NCBI RefSeq assembly: GCF_002272745.1
Contig: NZ_NPBD01000001.1
Span: forward strand, 186,001 to 250,000
Length of the DNA stretch: 64,000 nucleotides
Direction of reading: 5' to 3'
From: Terribacillus saccharophilus
Lineage (GTDB): Bacteria; Bacillota; Bacilli; Bacillales; Amphibacillaceae
The position numbers and the translations under genes are program-made. Positions 1 through 8,507 of this stretch are shown here, one piece after another (the first letter of the stretch is position 1; each line of letters opens with the position of its first letter). Under the pieces are notes generated by a model. It was not told the DNA's origin. It ran no database searches and worked only from the letters and a program-made list of their open reading frames with translations.

Positions 1-7
1 AAAACTA

Positions 8-36
8 TTTTCATTCAGAGTGATTTCGGCTATAAT
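8..36 (+). promoter_or_regulatory. candidate sigma-A promoter upstream of yitT
   Basis: TTTTCA (8-13) and a perfect TATAAT (31-36) are separated by 17 bases. The -35 matches the consensus at four of six positions. A terminator-like hairpin lies between this site and yitT, so the promoter may serve a truncated upstream unit or an attenuated yitT transcript. Confidence 0.4.
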
Positions 37-45
37 GATTCGCGG

Positions 46-90
46 GCTTAGCGCAGGAATAGCTTTCAGCCGTTCTGCGCAAGCTTTTTA
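46..90 (+). terminator. hairpin with T-run before yitT
   Basis: GCTTAGCGCAG pairs with CTGCGCAAGC with one bulged base, and TTTTTA follows. It looks like a rho-independent terminator. It either ends a gene left of the window or acts as a leader attenuator for yitT. Confidence 0.45.
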
Positions 91-119
91 ATGTATGGGA
101 CTTTTGAGGAGGTACATAA

Positions 120-968
120 TTGTTCTATTTTGAAGTAAAACGTATTGTGGTAGTTATATTCGGAGCCTTGCTCAATGCGGTGGCGCTGAATTTCTTCCTG
201 ATACCTGCAAGTGTATATGGCAGCGGCTTTACCGGAGCTGCACAGCTCTTATTCGATTTCTTTGCGCAAGTTCTAGGCATTACCTCAATCGGTACAGGGA
301 TCTGGCTTTTCCTATTGAATATCCCCGTAGCTATTCTAGGTTGGATGAAAGTGGGCAAAGGCTTTACCATTTATAGTCTCTTTTCAGTTGCTTGTATGAC
401 AGTTATGCTTGAGCTGCTTCCGATTCATGCCCTATCGGATGATATTATCCTAAATGCTGTATTCGGCGGCGTTATTGCCGGTGTCGGTGTTGGACTGACA
501 CTTAAATGGGGTGCTTCTACTGGAGGAATGGATATTGTCGTCATGATTCTATCCCGTCTGAAGGATAGACCTGTTGGCACGTATTTCCTACTGTTGAACG
601 GGATCATCATTATTTTGGCAGGTGTCCTCAATGAACCAGCGAATGCCTTGTATACGCTGGTCACCTTGTATGTCTCGACTCGAGTAATTGATGCGATTCA
701 TACCCGCTATGAGAAGGTGACTGCAATGATTGTCACAACAAAGGCGGACGAGCTATCAAAAGCGATTTATAATAAAATGGTACGAGGCATTACGATTATT
801 CCCGTCCGAGGTGGTTACACTCAGCAGGATAAAAATATGCTGATGCTCGTTATCACCCGATATGAATTATATGATTTGGAACATATTATTAAAGAAGTGG
901 ATCCATCAGCTTTCATGAACGTCGTAGAAACAGCTGGTATCTATGGATTCTTCCGTAAAGATAAATAA
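120..968 (+). CDS. yitT: YitT family membrane protein (DUF161/DUF2179)
   Basis: 282-residue polytopic membrane protein of the YitT/YpjC/YvjA family. About five hydrophobic segments occupy residues 1-175, followed by a soluble C-terminal DUF2179 domain (about 195-280) that contains TGIYGFF-like sequence near the end (AGIYGFFRK). The glycine-rich stretch around VIAGVGVGLTL is typical of the family. Transport substrate is not known. The start is TTG at 120, chosen because GAGGAGGT at 107-114 sits at normal distance and no ATG lies nearby in frame. Length matches B. subtilis YitT (about 280 residues). It is monocistronic: a strong hairpin terminator follows immediately. The gene keeps its B. subtilis association with the yitU-yitV-yitW group further downstream. 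Confidence 0.85.
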   Translation: MFYFEVKRIVVVIFGALLNAVALNFFLIPASVYGSGFTGAAQLLFDFFAQVLGITSIGTGIWLFLLNIPVAILGWMKVGKGFTIYSLFSVACMTVMLELLPIHALSDDIILNAVFGGVIAGVGVGLTLKWGASTGGMDIVVMILSRLKDRPVGTYFLLLNGIIIILAGVLNEPANALYTLVTLYVSTRVIDAIHTRYEKVTAMIVTTKADELSKAIYNKMVRGITIIPVRGGYTQQDKNMLMLVITRYELYDLEHIIKEVDPSAFMNVVETAGIYGFFRKDK

Positions 969-970
969 AA

Positions 971-1003
971 GCTGAGGAGCATTCTGGCTCCTCAGCTTTT
1001 TTT
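971..1003 (+). terminator. bidirectional terminator after yitT
   Basis: Perfect 10-base stem GCTGAGGAGC/GCTCCTCAGC with a 6-base loop, followed by seven T. It also has an A-run on the left, so it can serve the convergent minus-strand Nfu-like gene that ends at 1002. Confidence 0.9.
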
Positions 1004-1265
1004 AACAGCCTGCTTCTTCCATGACAGTGACGACTTTCGCAGAAAGCGCGTCCCAATCTGCGTTCGGCAGCTTGTTAATTGTAATGAAATTTTGGAAACC
1101 GAAAACATTATCGACACCTTCAACTGTCATTAGCTGATTCATGATAGCGTACTCGCTCGTTTGTCCAGGCATAACAGACACACTGCCGTTGCCTTCAAAG
1201 ATAATTTTATCAGTAGTGAATTTCTTCGCATTCGGATTCGGGGTATTTTCCACTCTTATACTCAT
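1002..1265 (-). CDS. Nfu N-terminal-domain protein (scaffold-like, no cysteine motif)
   Basis: 87 residues matching the Nfu/NifU N-terminal domain (PF08712): the opening RVENTPNPNAKKF and the later VFGFQNFITI are the family signatures. In mitochondrial and many bacterial proteins this domain precedes a CxxC-bearing NifU C-terminal domain that carries an Fe-S cluster. Here the protein ends without that domain; the only cysteine is the last residue. A free-standing Nfu_N protein is common in Bacillaceae; its role is presumably accessory to Fe-S or protein interactions, but this is inference. TAGGAGG lies 7 bases before the ATG at 1265. It converges on yitT and shares its terminator. Confidence 0.8.
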   Translation of the reverse strand: MSIRVENTPNPNAKKFTTDKIIFEGNGSVSVMPGQTSEYAIMNQLMTVEGVDNVFGFQNFITINKLPNADWDALSAKVVTVMEEAGC

Positions 1266-1394
1266 GCTATTGGCCTCCTAGCGTCCATACTTACCACTAT
1301 CATAGCAGATAGAGAACGATTTAAAAAGCGGGAAATAACTTGCTTAAGCAAAAACGGGGGTGGGTAGTGAATAGGGAAAGAGGAGGAATATTCG

Positions 1395-1835
1395 ATGGTG
1401 ATTCGTATTTTGTGCATTGGTGGTATATCTGGTATTGCGCTGTCAGCCTGGATGTATCTTTGGCAGCAAATAACGGCTATTAAGGTTTATACATTATTGC
1501 TTAATGTCGATTTTATTCCCTTTATTCGATACGTCGATTGGAATGAATATATGCTCAATTTCTTTCACATTATTATTTCCTGGGCAATTGTCCTTGTTTA
1601 CTACTTGTGGAAAAAGAAGATTGGGAGAAACAGATGGTTAATCGCTATTGGTTTAAGCCTCTGCACTGCCTGTGTTTATTTTCCCTTATCACTTCTTGCC
1701 AACCAGCCCGTACCAGCTGTAGATGATTGGCTGGCTATTATTATCTGGTTTTCTGGTCACATACTATACGGTCTCTTGGTAGTAAAACTTACTAATTTAT
1801 TTTACAAAAGTAAATTTTTAGGGAAACAAAGCTGA
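1395..1835 (+). CDS. unknown membrane protein, four predicted helices
   Basis: 146 residues, not assigned to a named family by eye. Hydrophobic segments lie at about 5-25, 52-72, 82-103 and 115-137, joined by short basic loops (KKKIGRNR near 73-80), so both termini are probably cytoplasmic. AGAGGAGGAATATTCG precedes the ATG at 1395, giving an excellent ribosome binding site. It stands alone between a divergent Nfu-like gene and the signalling operon, with an extended -10 promoter for the latter just after its stop. The pattern resembles small conserved Bacillus membrane proteins related to the YagU group, but I cannot confirm this. Confidence 0.7.
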   Translation: MVIRILCIGGISGIALSAWMYLWQQITAIKVYTLLLNVDFIPFIRYVDWNEYMLNFFHIIISWAIVLVYYLWKKKIGRNRWLIAIGLSLCTACVYFPLSLLANQPVPAVDDWLAIIIWFSGHILYGLLVVKLTNLFYKSKFLGKQS

Positions 1836-1847
1836 AGGTTGCTGTTG

Positions 1848-1856
1848 TGATATAAT
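1848..1856 (+). promoter_or_regulatory. extended -10 promoter for the signalling operon
   Basis: TGATATAAT at 1848-1856 is a perfect extended -10 element. No convincing -35 is seen, which extended -10 promoters can tolerate. It lies about 64 bases before the TTG start of the GGDEF protein. Confidence 0.5.
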
Positions 1857-1919
1857 CAACCTGCAATCTTAGCTATTACACCAAGAGTTAAGTGCTTAAT
1901 AAAAATAGAGGTGTACAGA

Positions 1920-3194
1920 TTGAAGAAATACCAGGAGATATTTACGACAAAAATTAATGAAAGTTTTGCGATGTTCAAGCAGCAGGACACGATACGAAAA
2001 GGAGATTTGTATCAGATAGTCCATCAAATTAAAGGCACAGGAGCATCCATAGGTCTGAACACCTTGTCTGAAGTCGCAGAAGAAGAGTTACGTCTTATAG
2101 CGGAACTAGAAGGGGAACGTCTGCCAAAGGCTACTTGGATGCCGATAATAGAAGCTATTGAAGCAGAATTGCAGCAGCAGGCTAAACTTCCTGCCAGGCC
2201 GCGGGAATTTATAAGGCAAGAGCCTGTGCTGCTGATTTCCAGTAATAATGATTGGCTTATGCGAGCCAGAGAGCGTATCGAAAAGGAAGGGCTCCAAGTA
2301 ATTGTAGCTGCAGACAAGGAACGTGCGATTGCAAATCTATATGATGCACATCCGCTTATTACACTTATAGATGGCAGTTGGAGAAAACATATTTCGAAGG
2401 AAGATACGGCCTATGTTCAGCAGAAAGTGTTTTCCTTTGTTATGTTCATTGGCGGTAATCTGGATTTCGAGGAAAAGCAGCGTTATTTTCGGAATGGCAT
2501 CACAGATATAATTGATCAGCATGAAGTGGATGAGTTGGTAATCGAAATCATTTTTAATCGTTTGAAACTTTTGGATACGATGGAGCAGCGAGTCGTCGTC
2601 GATCCACTAACACAAGTATATAACCGCTCATTCTTAGCTGGCTTCCCGGCTGGTCGTGAGTCGGAGCTTACATGTGCAGTGCTTGATATCGATAATTTTA
2701 AACAAGTGAATGATACATATGGTCATGCTAGCGGTGATATTGTCCTGCGGAATTTTGCTGCCTATTTGAAAGGTGCTTTGAGAGAAGAGGATTATGTCAT
2801 CAGATATGGAGGAGAAGAGTTTCTTTTGCTCTTGCCAGGCATTAAGGGTGAGCTCGCAGCAAGCCGTTTGCGCGAAATCCTAGAAGGCTACATACACCAG
2901 CCGCATGAATTGGCACAGACAACCATCTATACATCCTTTACAGCAGGAGTTGCATCAATAGTAAGTGATGAACGATTATTGCTGGAACAGCTGATCGAAC
3001 AAGCAGACCAAGCACTATATTTCGGGAAACGTAACGGAAAGCAGCAAGTAAATGTTTACGAATCTTGTCATCATAATATGGGTGAGGAGCCTTACAAATC
3101 TCTTTATCTATCGGTAGTAGATGATGATACTATCATTCGTTCATTGCTTCAGGATAGTCTAGAAGGTTTGCAGATGGATGGCTATCGTGTATAG
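1920..3194 (+). pseudogene. Hpt-REC-like-GGDEF-REC regulator interrupted by an amber codon
   Basis: Diguanylate cyclase-type output protein of a phosphorelay. From the TTG at 1920 (AGAGGTG seven bases upstream; the GTG at 1911 overlaps that site) the protein has an N-terminal Hpt domain with the phospho-acceptor motif HQIKGTG (His35), a degenerate receiver-like segment (about 100-210), and a GGDEF domain with GGEEF at about 297-301. A third domain starts like a receiver (VVDDDTIIRSLL) but meets TAG at 3192-3194. The same frame stays open after the stop and encodes the rest of a receiver to 3488 (LLDGVMPDMDG, YMTKPF). The cyclase half may still be made and active; the C-terminal receiver is lost. 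A sequencing error is the alternative. Confidence 0.75.
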
Positions 3195-3488
3195 TTAAAG
3201 GCTTTTGCAGATGGCAGCTCCTTGCTTGACTCCGATTGGATCAGACAAGCGGGCAAGCACATTGTTCTGCTTGATGGAGTCATGCCGGATATGGATGGGC
3301 TCGAAGTGCTGACAGCTTTACGTACATATTCAAACGAAAAGAATTTGTTTGTCATGATGCTGACAGGCAGACAAGATAACCAGGATGTAGTAAAAGCACT
3401 GGAGCTTGGAGCGGACGACTATATGACCAAGCCATTCCATGTCGAAGAAGTGGCAGCCAGAATCAAAAGGCTGACGCTCCGCACCTAA
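3195..3488 (+). pseudogene. detached C-terminal receiver half of the GGDEF regulator
   Basis: In-frame continuation of the preceding gene after the TAG. It supplies the phosphorylation aspartate (LLDGVMPDMDG), the conserved Thr (MMLTGR) and Lys (YMTKPF) of a receiver domain, but the acidic pocket of that domain (VVDDD) is on the other side of the stop. A TTG at 3222 could open a separate 88-residue frame, yet no ribosome binding site precedes it and the product would lack the first beta strand and helix of the fold. It is therefore read as the broken end of one gene rather than an independent response regulator. Confidence 0.75.
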
Positions 3489-3503
3489 GAGGAGGAAAAT
3501 AAG

Positions 3504-3866
3504 ATGGCAAAGATATTAGTGGCGGATGATGAAGAGGTATTGCGTATGTTAATCACGGATACTTTGGAAGATGAAGGTCATGAGATTGAGAATGCAGCTA
3601 ATGGAAACGAAGCGCTAAAGAAAATGCAATCAGATAACTATGACTTGGTGATTCTGGATAATATGATGCCCGGCATGACAGGTATCGAGGTGGCAAAGTC
3701 GCTGTCTGCGGATTGGAAGCAGAAATGCCCGCTAATTATGCTGACGGCAAAAACACAGCAATCTGATATCGAGGAGACGAAAAAAGCGGGCATTGCCTAT
3801 TATATGGCGAAACCATTTAGTCCGGCTCAATTGATTTTGTTAGTAGAGGACATTCTCGATGCCTAA
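3504..3866 (+). CDS. single-domain response regulator (CheY/Spo0F type)
   Basis: 120-residue stand-alone receiver. The acidic pair is in VADDEE (8-11), the phosphorylation site is Asp52 in ILDNMMPGM, Thr81 is in MLTAK and Lys103 in MAKPF, so all catalytic residues are present. No DNA-binding or enzymatic output domain follows. AGAGGAGGAAAATAAG precedes the ATG. It overlaps the start of the hybrid kinase gene by eight bases, which implies translational coupling. Placed between an Hpt-containing protein and a hybrid kinase, it is the natural shuttle of a phosphorelay (kinase to receiver to Hpt), as Spo0F is in sporulation. This role is inferred from context. Confidence 0.9.
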   Translation: MAKILVADDEEVLRMLITDTLEDEGHEIENAANGNEALKKMQSDNYDLVILDNMMPGMTGIEVAKSLSADWKQKCPLIMLTAKTQQSDIEETKKAGIAYYMAKPFSPAQLILLVEDILDA

Positions 3867-6800
3867 TTACTTTCGAAAAACGATCAGGCGTCAGTTCCTT
3901 TATATTCTCTTCTTTGTTCTGCTGGCCACGATGCTAGGTATTGCTGCTTTCTTTTATATGCATTATTCGACTAATAAGCAATATGAAAAGGAGCGGGATG
4001 ACCTTGTTGAAAAGCGGGGAGTTCTGCAGAATATTAAATCTGACTTAAGTGATATGGTATTCCATATGCGAGGCTATGCTCTTTATACAAATGACCAGGA
4101 AAGGCAAAATGCAGAAAACTCTCATGCGTCATTGGAGGATAACCTGGCCAAGCTGGAAGTGTTCGATCTTTCTTTGGAGGAAAGAGATAACCTGACACGT
4201 CTCCAAAGTTTTGAGGATATTTATTGGGGTACGTATTATCCGGAGCTGCAGGAAGCTATCGAGTCAGATAATCTGCAAGGATTTGCGGATGATGTAGTCG
4301 ATGAACGGATAGATGAAATCAATGATATTCTGCGTGTAACGGAAAACTTAAGACAGCATAACGAAGATGCTATATCCGAATTGCACAATGATTTCATGCA
4401 GGATAACACGTGGGAATCTTATATGCTGTTGCTCTTTGTCCTGCTCATCTTCGGTATTTTATTATTCTTTAACCGACAGTTCACGCGGAACATCGGAAAG
4501 CCTTTGTATGATTTATCAACTGCTTCCTATGATGTAGCACAAGGAAAAAATGTGACCATTGCGCCCCTTGAGCGAAATGATGAAATCGGTATTCTATCGG
4601 ATGCTTTCCGTGATATGACAAAACGTATTCAAAATCGAGAGCAAAATCTTTCTAAACAGAATGCTCAGCTGACGGAACAGCAAGAACAGCTGGAGAGCTA
4701 TGTTAATGATCTGCGTAATTTGAATTGGGCATTGAATGAATCTTCGATGGTGATAGTTCTGGATAACAAAGGGATTGTCAAACAAATAAATGAGAATTTT
4801 AGTTCCATTTCCATGTATCCGGAGAAAGAGCTTATCGGAAAGAATTTTCTTGGTATTATCGCGCATGAAGCGATTATCACAGATATCAGTACAGTTTTTC
4901 CTGAGCTGTTTAAAGGGCAGGCTTGGAGCGGAACACTGGAGCACCGGAAGAAAGATGGAACAAGCTATTGGGTGCATGCAACAATTGTGCCGTATTCAAA
5001 TGAAGATCAGGTTATGGAACAGCTTATCGTAATCGAACAGGATATTACGCGAATCGTAGAGTCAGAAAGGATGCTTCGCGATTCTTTGCGTGAGACCGAG
5101 GAAACAAAACAAAGCATCGAACGAATGAATCGTATGAATAACACATTATCCGTTACGATGGAAAAGCAAGTCCTTCTGGATACAACAATAAAAGAACTGG
5201 CCGCTCTTTATCAATATGATAAAGGCGTCATTTTCATGGCAGAGACGTCGGAATATGCTGCAATCGGAATAACAAAACAATTTAAAGGACCAGTAGCTGC
5301 ACATTTCCAGACAGTGGTACAGCGTCTGGAAGAAAATCCAGAACCATATGTACTTGAAAGGCAGGCAGACAAAGGGGAAGTGGGTTATCGTGAAAGGGGA
5401 ATGAGTGAAGATTTGCATATCCCTGTGCATAACTCGGCTGGTGAATTAGTTGCTGTATTTATATGTACGAGATTACAGCGGCCTTTCCGGGAGTCAGAAA
5501 AGAAAGAACTGAATTGGATTTTGAAACGACTCAGCTTATTCTTGGATAAGATTGAATCATATGAGCTCACAGAATACAATAGACAACTTAATCAGGATAT
5601 TATCGATAATGTGAATGAGGGTATCCAATTTGTCAGTAACACTGGGGATTTACTGCAGTACAATGCCAATTGGCAGGTATACCTGCAGCTGGCTGCCGTG
5701 CAATCCCGCCGGGACGCTTGCAATGATTATGCTAGTTGGATGGGATTTAGTAAAACATACATTGAAAATCAAGAAGCATACGAGGCATACGTGAAACAAG
5801 CCATTTTCGAAGAGGAACAGCCAGAGGGCGGTTTGAGGCTTCGTGTCAGCGGAATACAGAATAAAGTGCTGCTACTATATCATGTAAGCATTACGCGTCG
5901 TGATGAGAAAATTGGTACCCTTTTTGTTTATCGTGATATAACAGCGGAGTACGAAGTGGATCAGATGAAATCTAATCTGGTCAGTACGGTCAGCCATGAA
6001 TTAAGAACGCCGCTGGCAAGCGTACTTGGGTATACAGAGCTGATGATCACCAAGGATTTAAAGCCGGAGCGCCAAGCGCGATACTTGCAGACTATTCATC
6101 AGGAAGCGACAAGGCTGACGAATTTGATCAATGACTTCCTCGATTTGCAGCGCATGGAAGCCGGGAAGCAGGAATATGTGAAAGAAAAACAACCTTTCAC
6201 GCCGATTGCGGAGCAGGTGATCGAGAACTTCCAGTCTATGAACACCAATCATAATCTCGTCCTTCAGCAGAATAGTGTTTATGATTATGTGAGTGTGGAT
6301 CACGACAAAATGATTCAGGTACTGACGAACCTGGTCAGTAATGCCATCAAGTTCTCACCGGAAGGCGGAGATGTGGTCGTTTCTGTTCAACAGCAGAAGC
6401 ATCAACTTTATGTCCATATTTCTGACGAAGGAATCGGAATTCCAGATCAAGAACTAGGACGACTGTTCCAGAAATTCAATCGGCTCGATAATTCCAGCAG
6501 TCGCAAAATCGGCGGTACTGGATTGGGACTGGCTATTTGTAAAGAAATCGTCGAAGCCCATGACGGGAAAATCATGGTCAGATCCGCCGAGGGTGAGGGC
6601 AGTGTCTTTTCTATAGTATTGCCTTTGGTTGAGGCAGATGTGCATGTCTTGCCCGAAGTTGAACAAAGCCGCCAAATAATTCTTCTGGAGGATGATCGCA
6701 GCTTAGCAATTCTTCTGGAGGATGAGCTGAAGGATGCCGGCTTTGCTGTGAACCGCTTCATCACTGGAGAGGGGCTGATCAAACAGCTGCCGCAACTAAA

Positions 6801-7068
6801 ACCAGCAGCATTTGTAATCGATTTGATGCTTGGCGAGGGTGTGGATGGCTGGGATGTTATACATGAAATCAAACAGCATCCAGAGCTGCAGCATATACCG
6901 ATTTTCATTTCTAGTGCTATACAAGAAACGGAAAAAGCGAAGCACTATCAGATCAATCATTATTTGATCAAACCCTATCCGCCGAATAAGCTGTCGACTG
7001 TTATTTTGCAGTCAATCTTACAACATGGGAACAAAGGGATTATTGCATTTGAAAAGGAAGAGGAATAA
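3859..7068 (+). CDS. hybrid sensor histidine kinase (TM-HAMP-PAS-GAF-HisKA-HATPase-REC)
   Basis: 1069 residues. Two membrane segments (about 13-33 and 192-213) flank a 160-residue extracytoplasmic helical sensor of CHASE3 appearance. Then come a HAMP domain and coiled coil (about 215-290), a PAS domain (about 285-400), a GAF-like domain (about 430-565), a second PAS-like segment (580-690), HisKA with phospho-acceptor His713 in SHELRTPL, an HATPase with the N box NLVSNAIKF, DEGIGIP and GGTGLGLAI, and a C-terminal receiver with Asp988 (VIDLMLGEGVDGW). Phosphate would pass from His713 to Asp988 or to the upstream receiver. The stimulus is unknown. It is the last gene of the operon and is followed by a strong terminator. 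Confidence 0.92.
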   Translation: MPNYFRKTIRRQFLYILFFVLLATMLGIAAFFYMHYSTNKQYEKERDDLVEKRGVLQNIKSDLSDMVFHMRGYALYTNDQERQNAENSHASLEDNLAKLEVFDLSLEERDNLTRLQSFEDIYWGTYYPELQEAIESDNLQGFADDVVDERIDEINDILRVTENLRQHNEDAISELHNDFMQDNTWESYMLLLFVLLIFGILLFFNRQFTRNIGKPLYDLSTASYDVAQGKNVTIAPLERNDEIGILSDAFRDMTKRIQNREQNLSKQNAQLTEQQEQLESYVNDLRNLNWALNESSMVIVLDNKGIVKQINENFSSISMYPEKELIGKNFLGIIAHEAIITDISTVFPELFKGQAWSGTLEHRKKDGTSYWVHATIVPYSNEDQVMEQLIVIEQDITRIVESERMLRDSLRETEETKQSIERMNRMNNTLSVTMEKQVLLDTTIKELAALYQYDKGVIFMAETSEYAAIGITKQFKGPVAAHFQTVVQRLEENPEPYVLERQADKGEVGYRERGMSEDLHIPVHNSAGELVAVFICTRLQRPFRESEKKELNWILKRLSLFLDKIESYELTEYNRQLNQDIIDNVNEGIQFVSNTGDLLQYNANWQVYLQLAAVQSRRDACNDYASWMGFSKTYIENQEAYEAYVKQAIFEEEQPEGGLRLRVSGIQNKVLLLYHVSITRRDEKIGTLFVYRDITAEYEVDQMKSNLVSTVSHELRTPLASVLGYTELMITKDLKPERQARYLQTIHQEATRLTNLINDFLDLQRMEAGKQEYVKEKQPFTPIAEQVIENFQSMNTNHNLVLQQNSVYDYVSVDHDKMIQVLTNLVSNAIKFSPEGGDVVVSVQQQKHQLYVHISDEGIGIPDQELGRLFQKFNRLDNSSSRKIGGTGLGLAICKEIVEAHDGKIMVRSAEGEGSVFSIVLPLVEADVHVLPEVEQSRQIILLEDDRSLAILLEDELKDAGFAVNRFITGEGLIKQLPQLKPAAFVIDLMLGEGVDGWDVIHEIKQHPELQHIPIFISSAIQETEKAKHYQINHYLIKPYPPNKLSTVILQSILQHGNKGIIAFEKEEE

Positions 7069-7072
7069 GAAA

Positions 7073-7104
7073 GAGGCAGATCCGAAACCGGATCTGCCTC
7101 TTGT
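7073..7104 (+). terminator. bidirectional terminator
   Basis: GAGGCAGATCCG and CGGATCTGCCTC form a perfect 12-base stem with an AAAC loop and a following T-rich stretch. It ends the kinase gene and, on the other strand, the DUF3813-like gene. Confidence 0.85.
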
Positions 7105-7106
7105 TG

Positions 7107-7274
7107 TTACTGGTCGAGCTTCTGCTCGAAGTCCTGCAATTGCTGCTTTTCTTCTGCAGTCGCATCGTTATATGCAGATTGGATGGCCTCTTGCGCTGTT
7201 GCAGAGTCATCCTGGCTTGGTTTATTAGTCAAGCCCTGCACTGTTTTTTTGGCTCTTTCGAAGAAGTTTTCCAT
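7107..7274 (-). CDS. small DUF3813-like protein
   Basis: 55 residues, highly charged and helical (ERAKKTVQGLTNK, AIQSAYNDATAEEKQQLQ). The pattern matches the small DUF3813 proteins found beside yitU-type genes in Bacillus, though identification is by resemblance only. The start is the ATG at 7274, because GGAGGG lies seven bases before it; the ATG at 7289 overlaps that ribosome binding site. It begins two bases upstream of the stop of the 47-residue gene at 7276-7419, so the two small genes are probably co-translated. Confidence 0.65.
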   Translation of the reverse strand: MENFFERAKKTVQGLTNKPSQDDSATAQEAIQSAYNDATAEEKQQLQDFEQKLDQ

Positions 7275-7275
7275 C

Positions 7276-7419
7276 CTAAAACCCTCCATTATGGCTTTCT
7301 GATTGATGCTTCTTCACACTATCGCTGAAACGTTCGCGGTAGACGAAAACATCGTCATGCTGCCTCACCGATTGCGCTCCTTGACTTGTGAACCGTTTAG
7401 ATTTACTTCTCTTACTCAT
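7276..7419 (-). CDS. 47-residue basic small protein, unassigned
   Basis: A short frame from ATG at 7419 to TAG at 7276-7278, preceded by CGGAGGGG five to seven bases upstream. The product starts MSKRSKSKRFTSQG and is rich in Lys, Arg, Ser and His, hydrophilic, with no membrane segment. The strong ribosome binding site and the two-base overlap arrangement with the next small gene support that it is real. Function is unknown. Confidence 0.55.
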   Translation of the reverse strand: MSKRSKSKRFTSQGAQSVRQHDDVFVYRERFSDSVKKHQSESHNGGF

Positions 7420-7445
7420 TCGTTACCCCTCCGAACGTCTAAAGA

Positions 7446-7488
7446 AGTAAAAGCATAACCGGCTTTACCCGATTACGCTTTTATTTTG
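7446..7488 (-). terminator. hairpin between yitU and the small genes
   Basis: AAAAGCGTAATCGGG and CCGGTTATGCTTTT pair with two mismatches around a TAAAG loop, flanked by A/T runs on both sides. Likely terminator of yitU on the minus strand; the T-run is imperfect. Confidence 0.5.
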
Positions 7489-7524
7489 CTCCATGCACGC
7501 AGGAATTATGATTTGTAAAAATTG

Positions 7525-8352
7525 TTAATTTGCCGGAACTTCCAGCTTTAGATAAGAATGAAGGAATGATGCAATGCCATCCTCCATATTCGATCCTGTT
7601 GTATAGTTGGCGATTTCCTTCAATGGGCCGATTGCATTACCCATTGCAACTCCTGCACCAGCATACTCAATCATTTCTAAATCATTGTCTTCGTCACCGA
7701 AGGCGATGATGTTTTTCTGCGGTATATCATAGTAATGGGAAATTTTCTGCAGTCCGACTGCTTTACTCAGGCCTTTGCGAATGATCTCGATGATGTGGTA
7801 TGGTGCACCCCAGCGTCGATGCTCAATTATTTCAGCATGCTCTTTTTCGAGCGATTCCCGTATGGAAGCAACTTGGTTTTCGTGCGGATAAATGAGCAAG
7901 GAAGTTGGATCATCCTGCAATGCCTGCTTCAAGCTGCCGACTTTAATCGGATCTTCTTCTTCCTCCAAGTGGAACAAATCAAGTAAGTATTGGTCGAAGC
8001 GATCGATATATACATCATCCATCACTTCTGCAATGATATTTTTCACATCAAGTTTATTGCATGTGTCCACGATTTTACGTGCAGTACGGACTGGCATAGG
8101 GGAGTGGACAGCGTCCCATTTTTTATCATCCGGATGATGGATGAGCGCTCCGTTGAAATTCACCATTGGGGTAGTAAGCCCGAGTTCACGGTAATATGCC
8201 AAGGAAGCACGGTGGGGTCTTCCTGTTGCGATAACGACAACATGACCAGCATGTATTGCTGCCGCTATGGCTTGCTTGTTCTTTTGTGAGATGTGTTTAT
8301 CATCTGTTAAAAGTGTTCCATCTAAATCAAGTGCTATCAAATGTTTTTCCAT
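7525..8352 (-). CDS. yitU: Cof-type HAD phosphatase
   Basis: 275-residue haloacid dehalogenase-superfamily hydrolase of the Cof/YitU subfamily, acting on small phosphorylated metabolites (flavin and sugar phosphates are typical family substrates). Motif I is LDLDGTLL with nucleophile Asp9 and acid/base Asp11, motif II is VIATGRP, and motif IV is GDEDNDLEM. The C2 cap lies at about 85-200. GAGGTG precedes the ATG at 8352. It stands divergent to yitV, as in B. subtilis where yitU and yitV are neighbours. All catalytic residues are present. The exact substrate cannot be read from sequence. Confidence 0.88.
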   Translation of the reverse strand: MEKHLIALDLDGTLLTDDKHISQKNKQAIAAAIHAGHVVVIATGRPHRASLAYYRELGLTTPMVNFNGALIHHPDDKKWDAVHSPMPVRTARKIVDTCNKLDVKNIIAEVMDDVYIDRFDQYLLDLFHLEEEEDPIKVGSLKQALQDDPTSLLIYPHENQVASIRESLEKEHAEIIEHRRWGAPYHIIEIIRKGLSKAVGLQKISHYYDIPQKNIIAFGDEDNDLEMIEYAGAGVAMGNAIGPLKEIANYTTGSNMEDGIASFLHSYLKLEVPAN

Positions 8353-8451
8353 TTATTATCACCTCTATATTGTACATTATAGTGTATCCTTCTCTTCCTC
8401 ATCTGTAAAGAAATCGTCAAGACGAAGGAGTATCGATTTACAAAAGCTGCC

Positions 8452-8480
8452 TTGACATACTAAGATTGAGCAGTAGGTAA
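8452..8480 (+). promoter_or_regulatory. possible sigma-A promoter of yitV
   Basis: A perfect TTGACA lies at 8452-8457. The best -10 at the right distance is TAGGTA/AGGTAA (8474-8480), a weak match. The strong -35 makes the site plausible. Confidence 0.35.
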
Positions 8481-8507
8481 TGGAAAACGTTGAAGAGGAT
8501 GAAGCAA

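Noticed and set aside
3222..3488. A separate 88-residue response regulator gene
   Set aside because: It is in the same frame as the preceding GGDEF gene, has no ribosome binding site, and lacks the first part of the receiver fold; it is the broken end of that gene.
6447..6908. 153-residue minus-strand ORF inside the kinase gene
   Set aside because: Antisense shadow of the HATPase and receiver domains; no ribosome binding site and Ser-rich low-quality composition.
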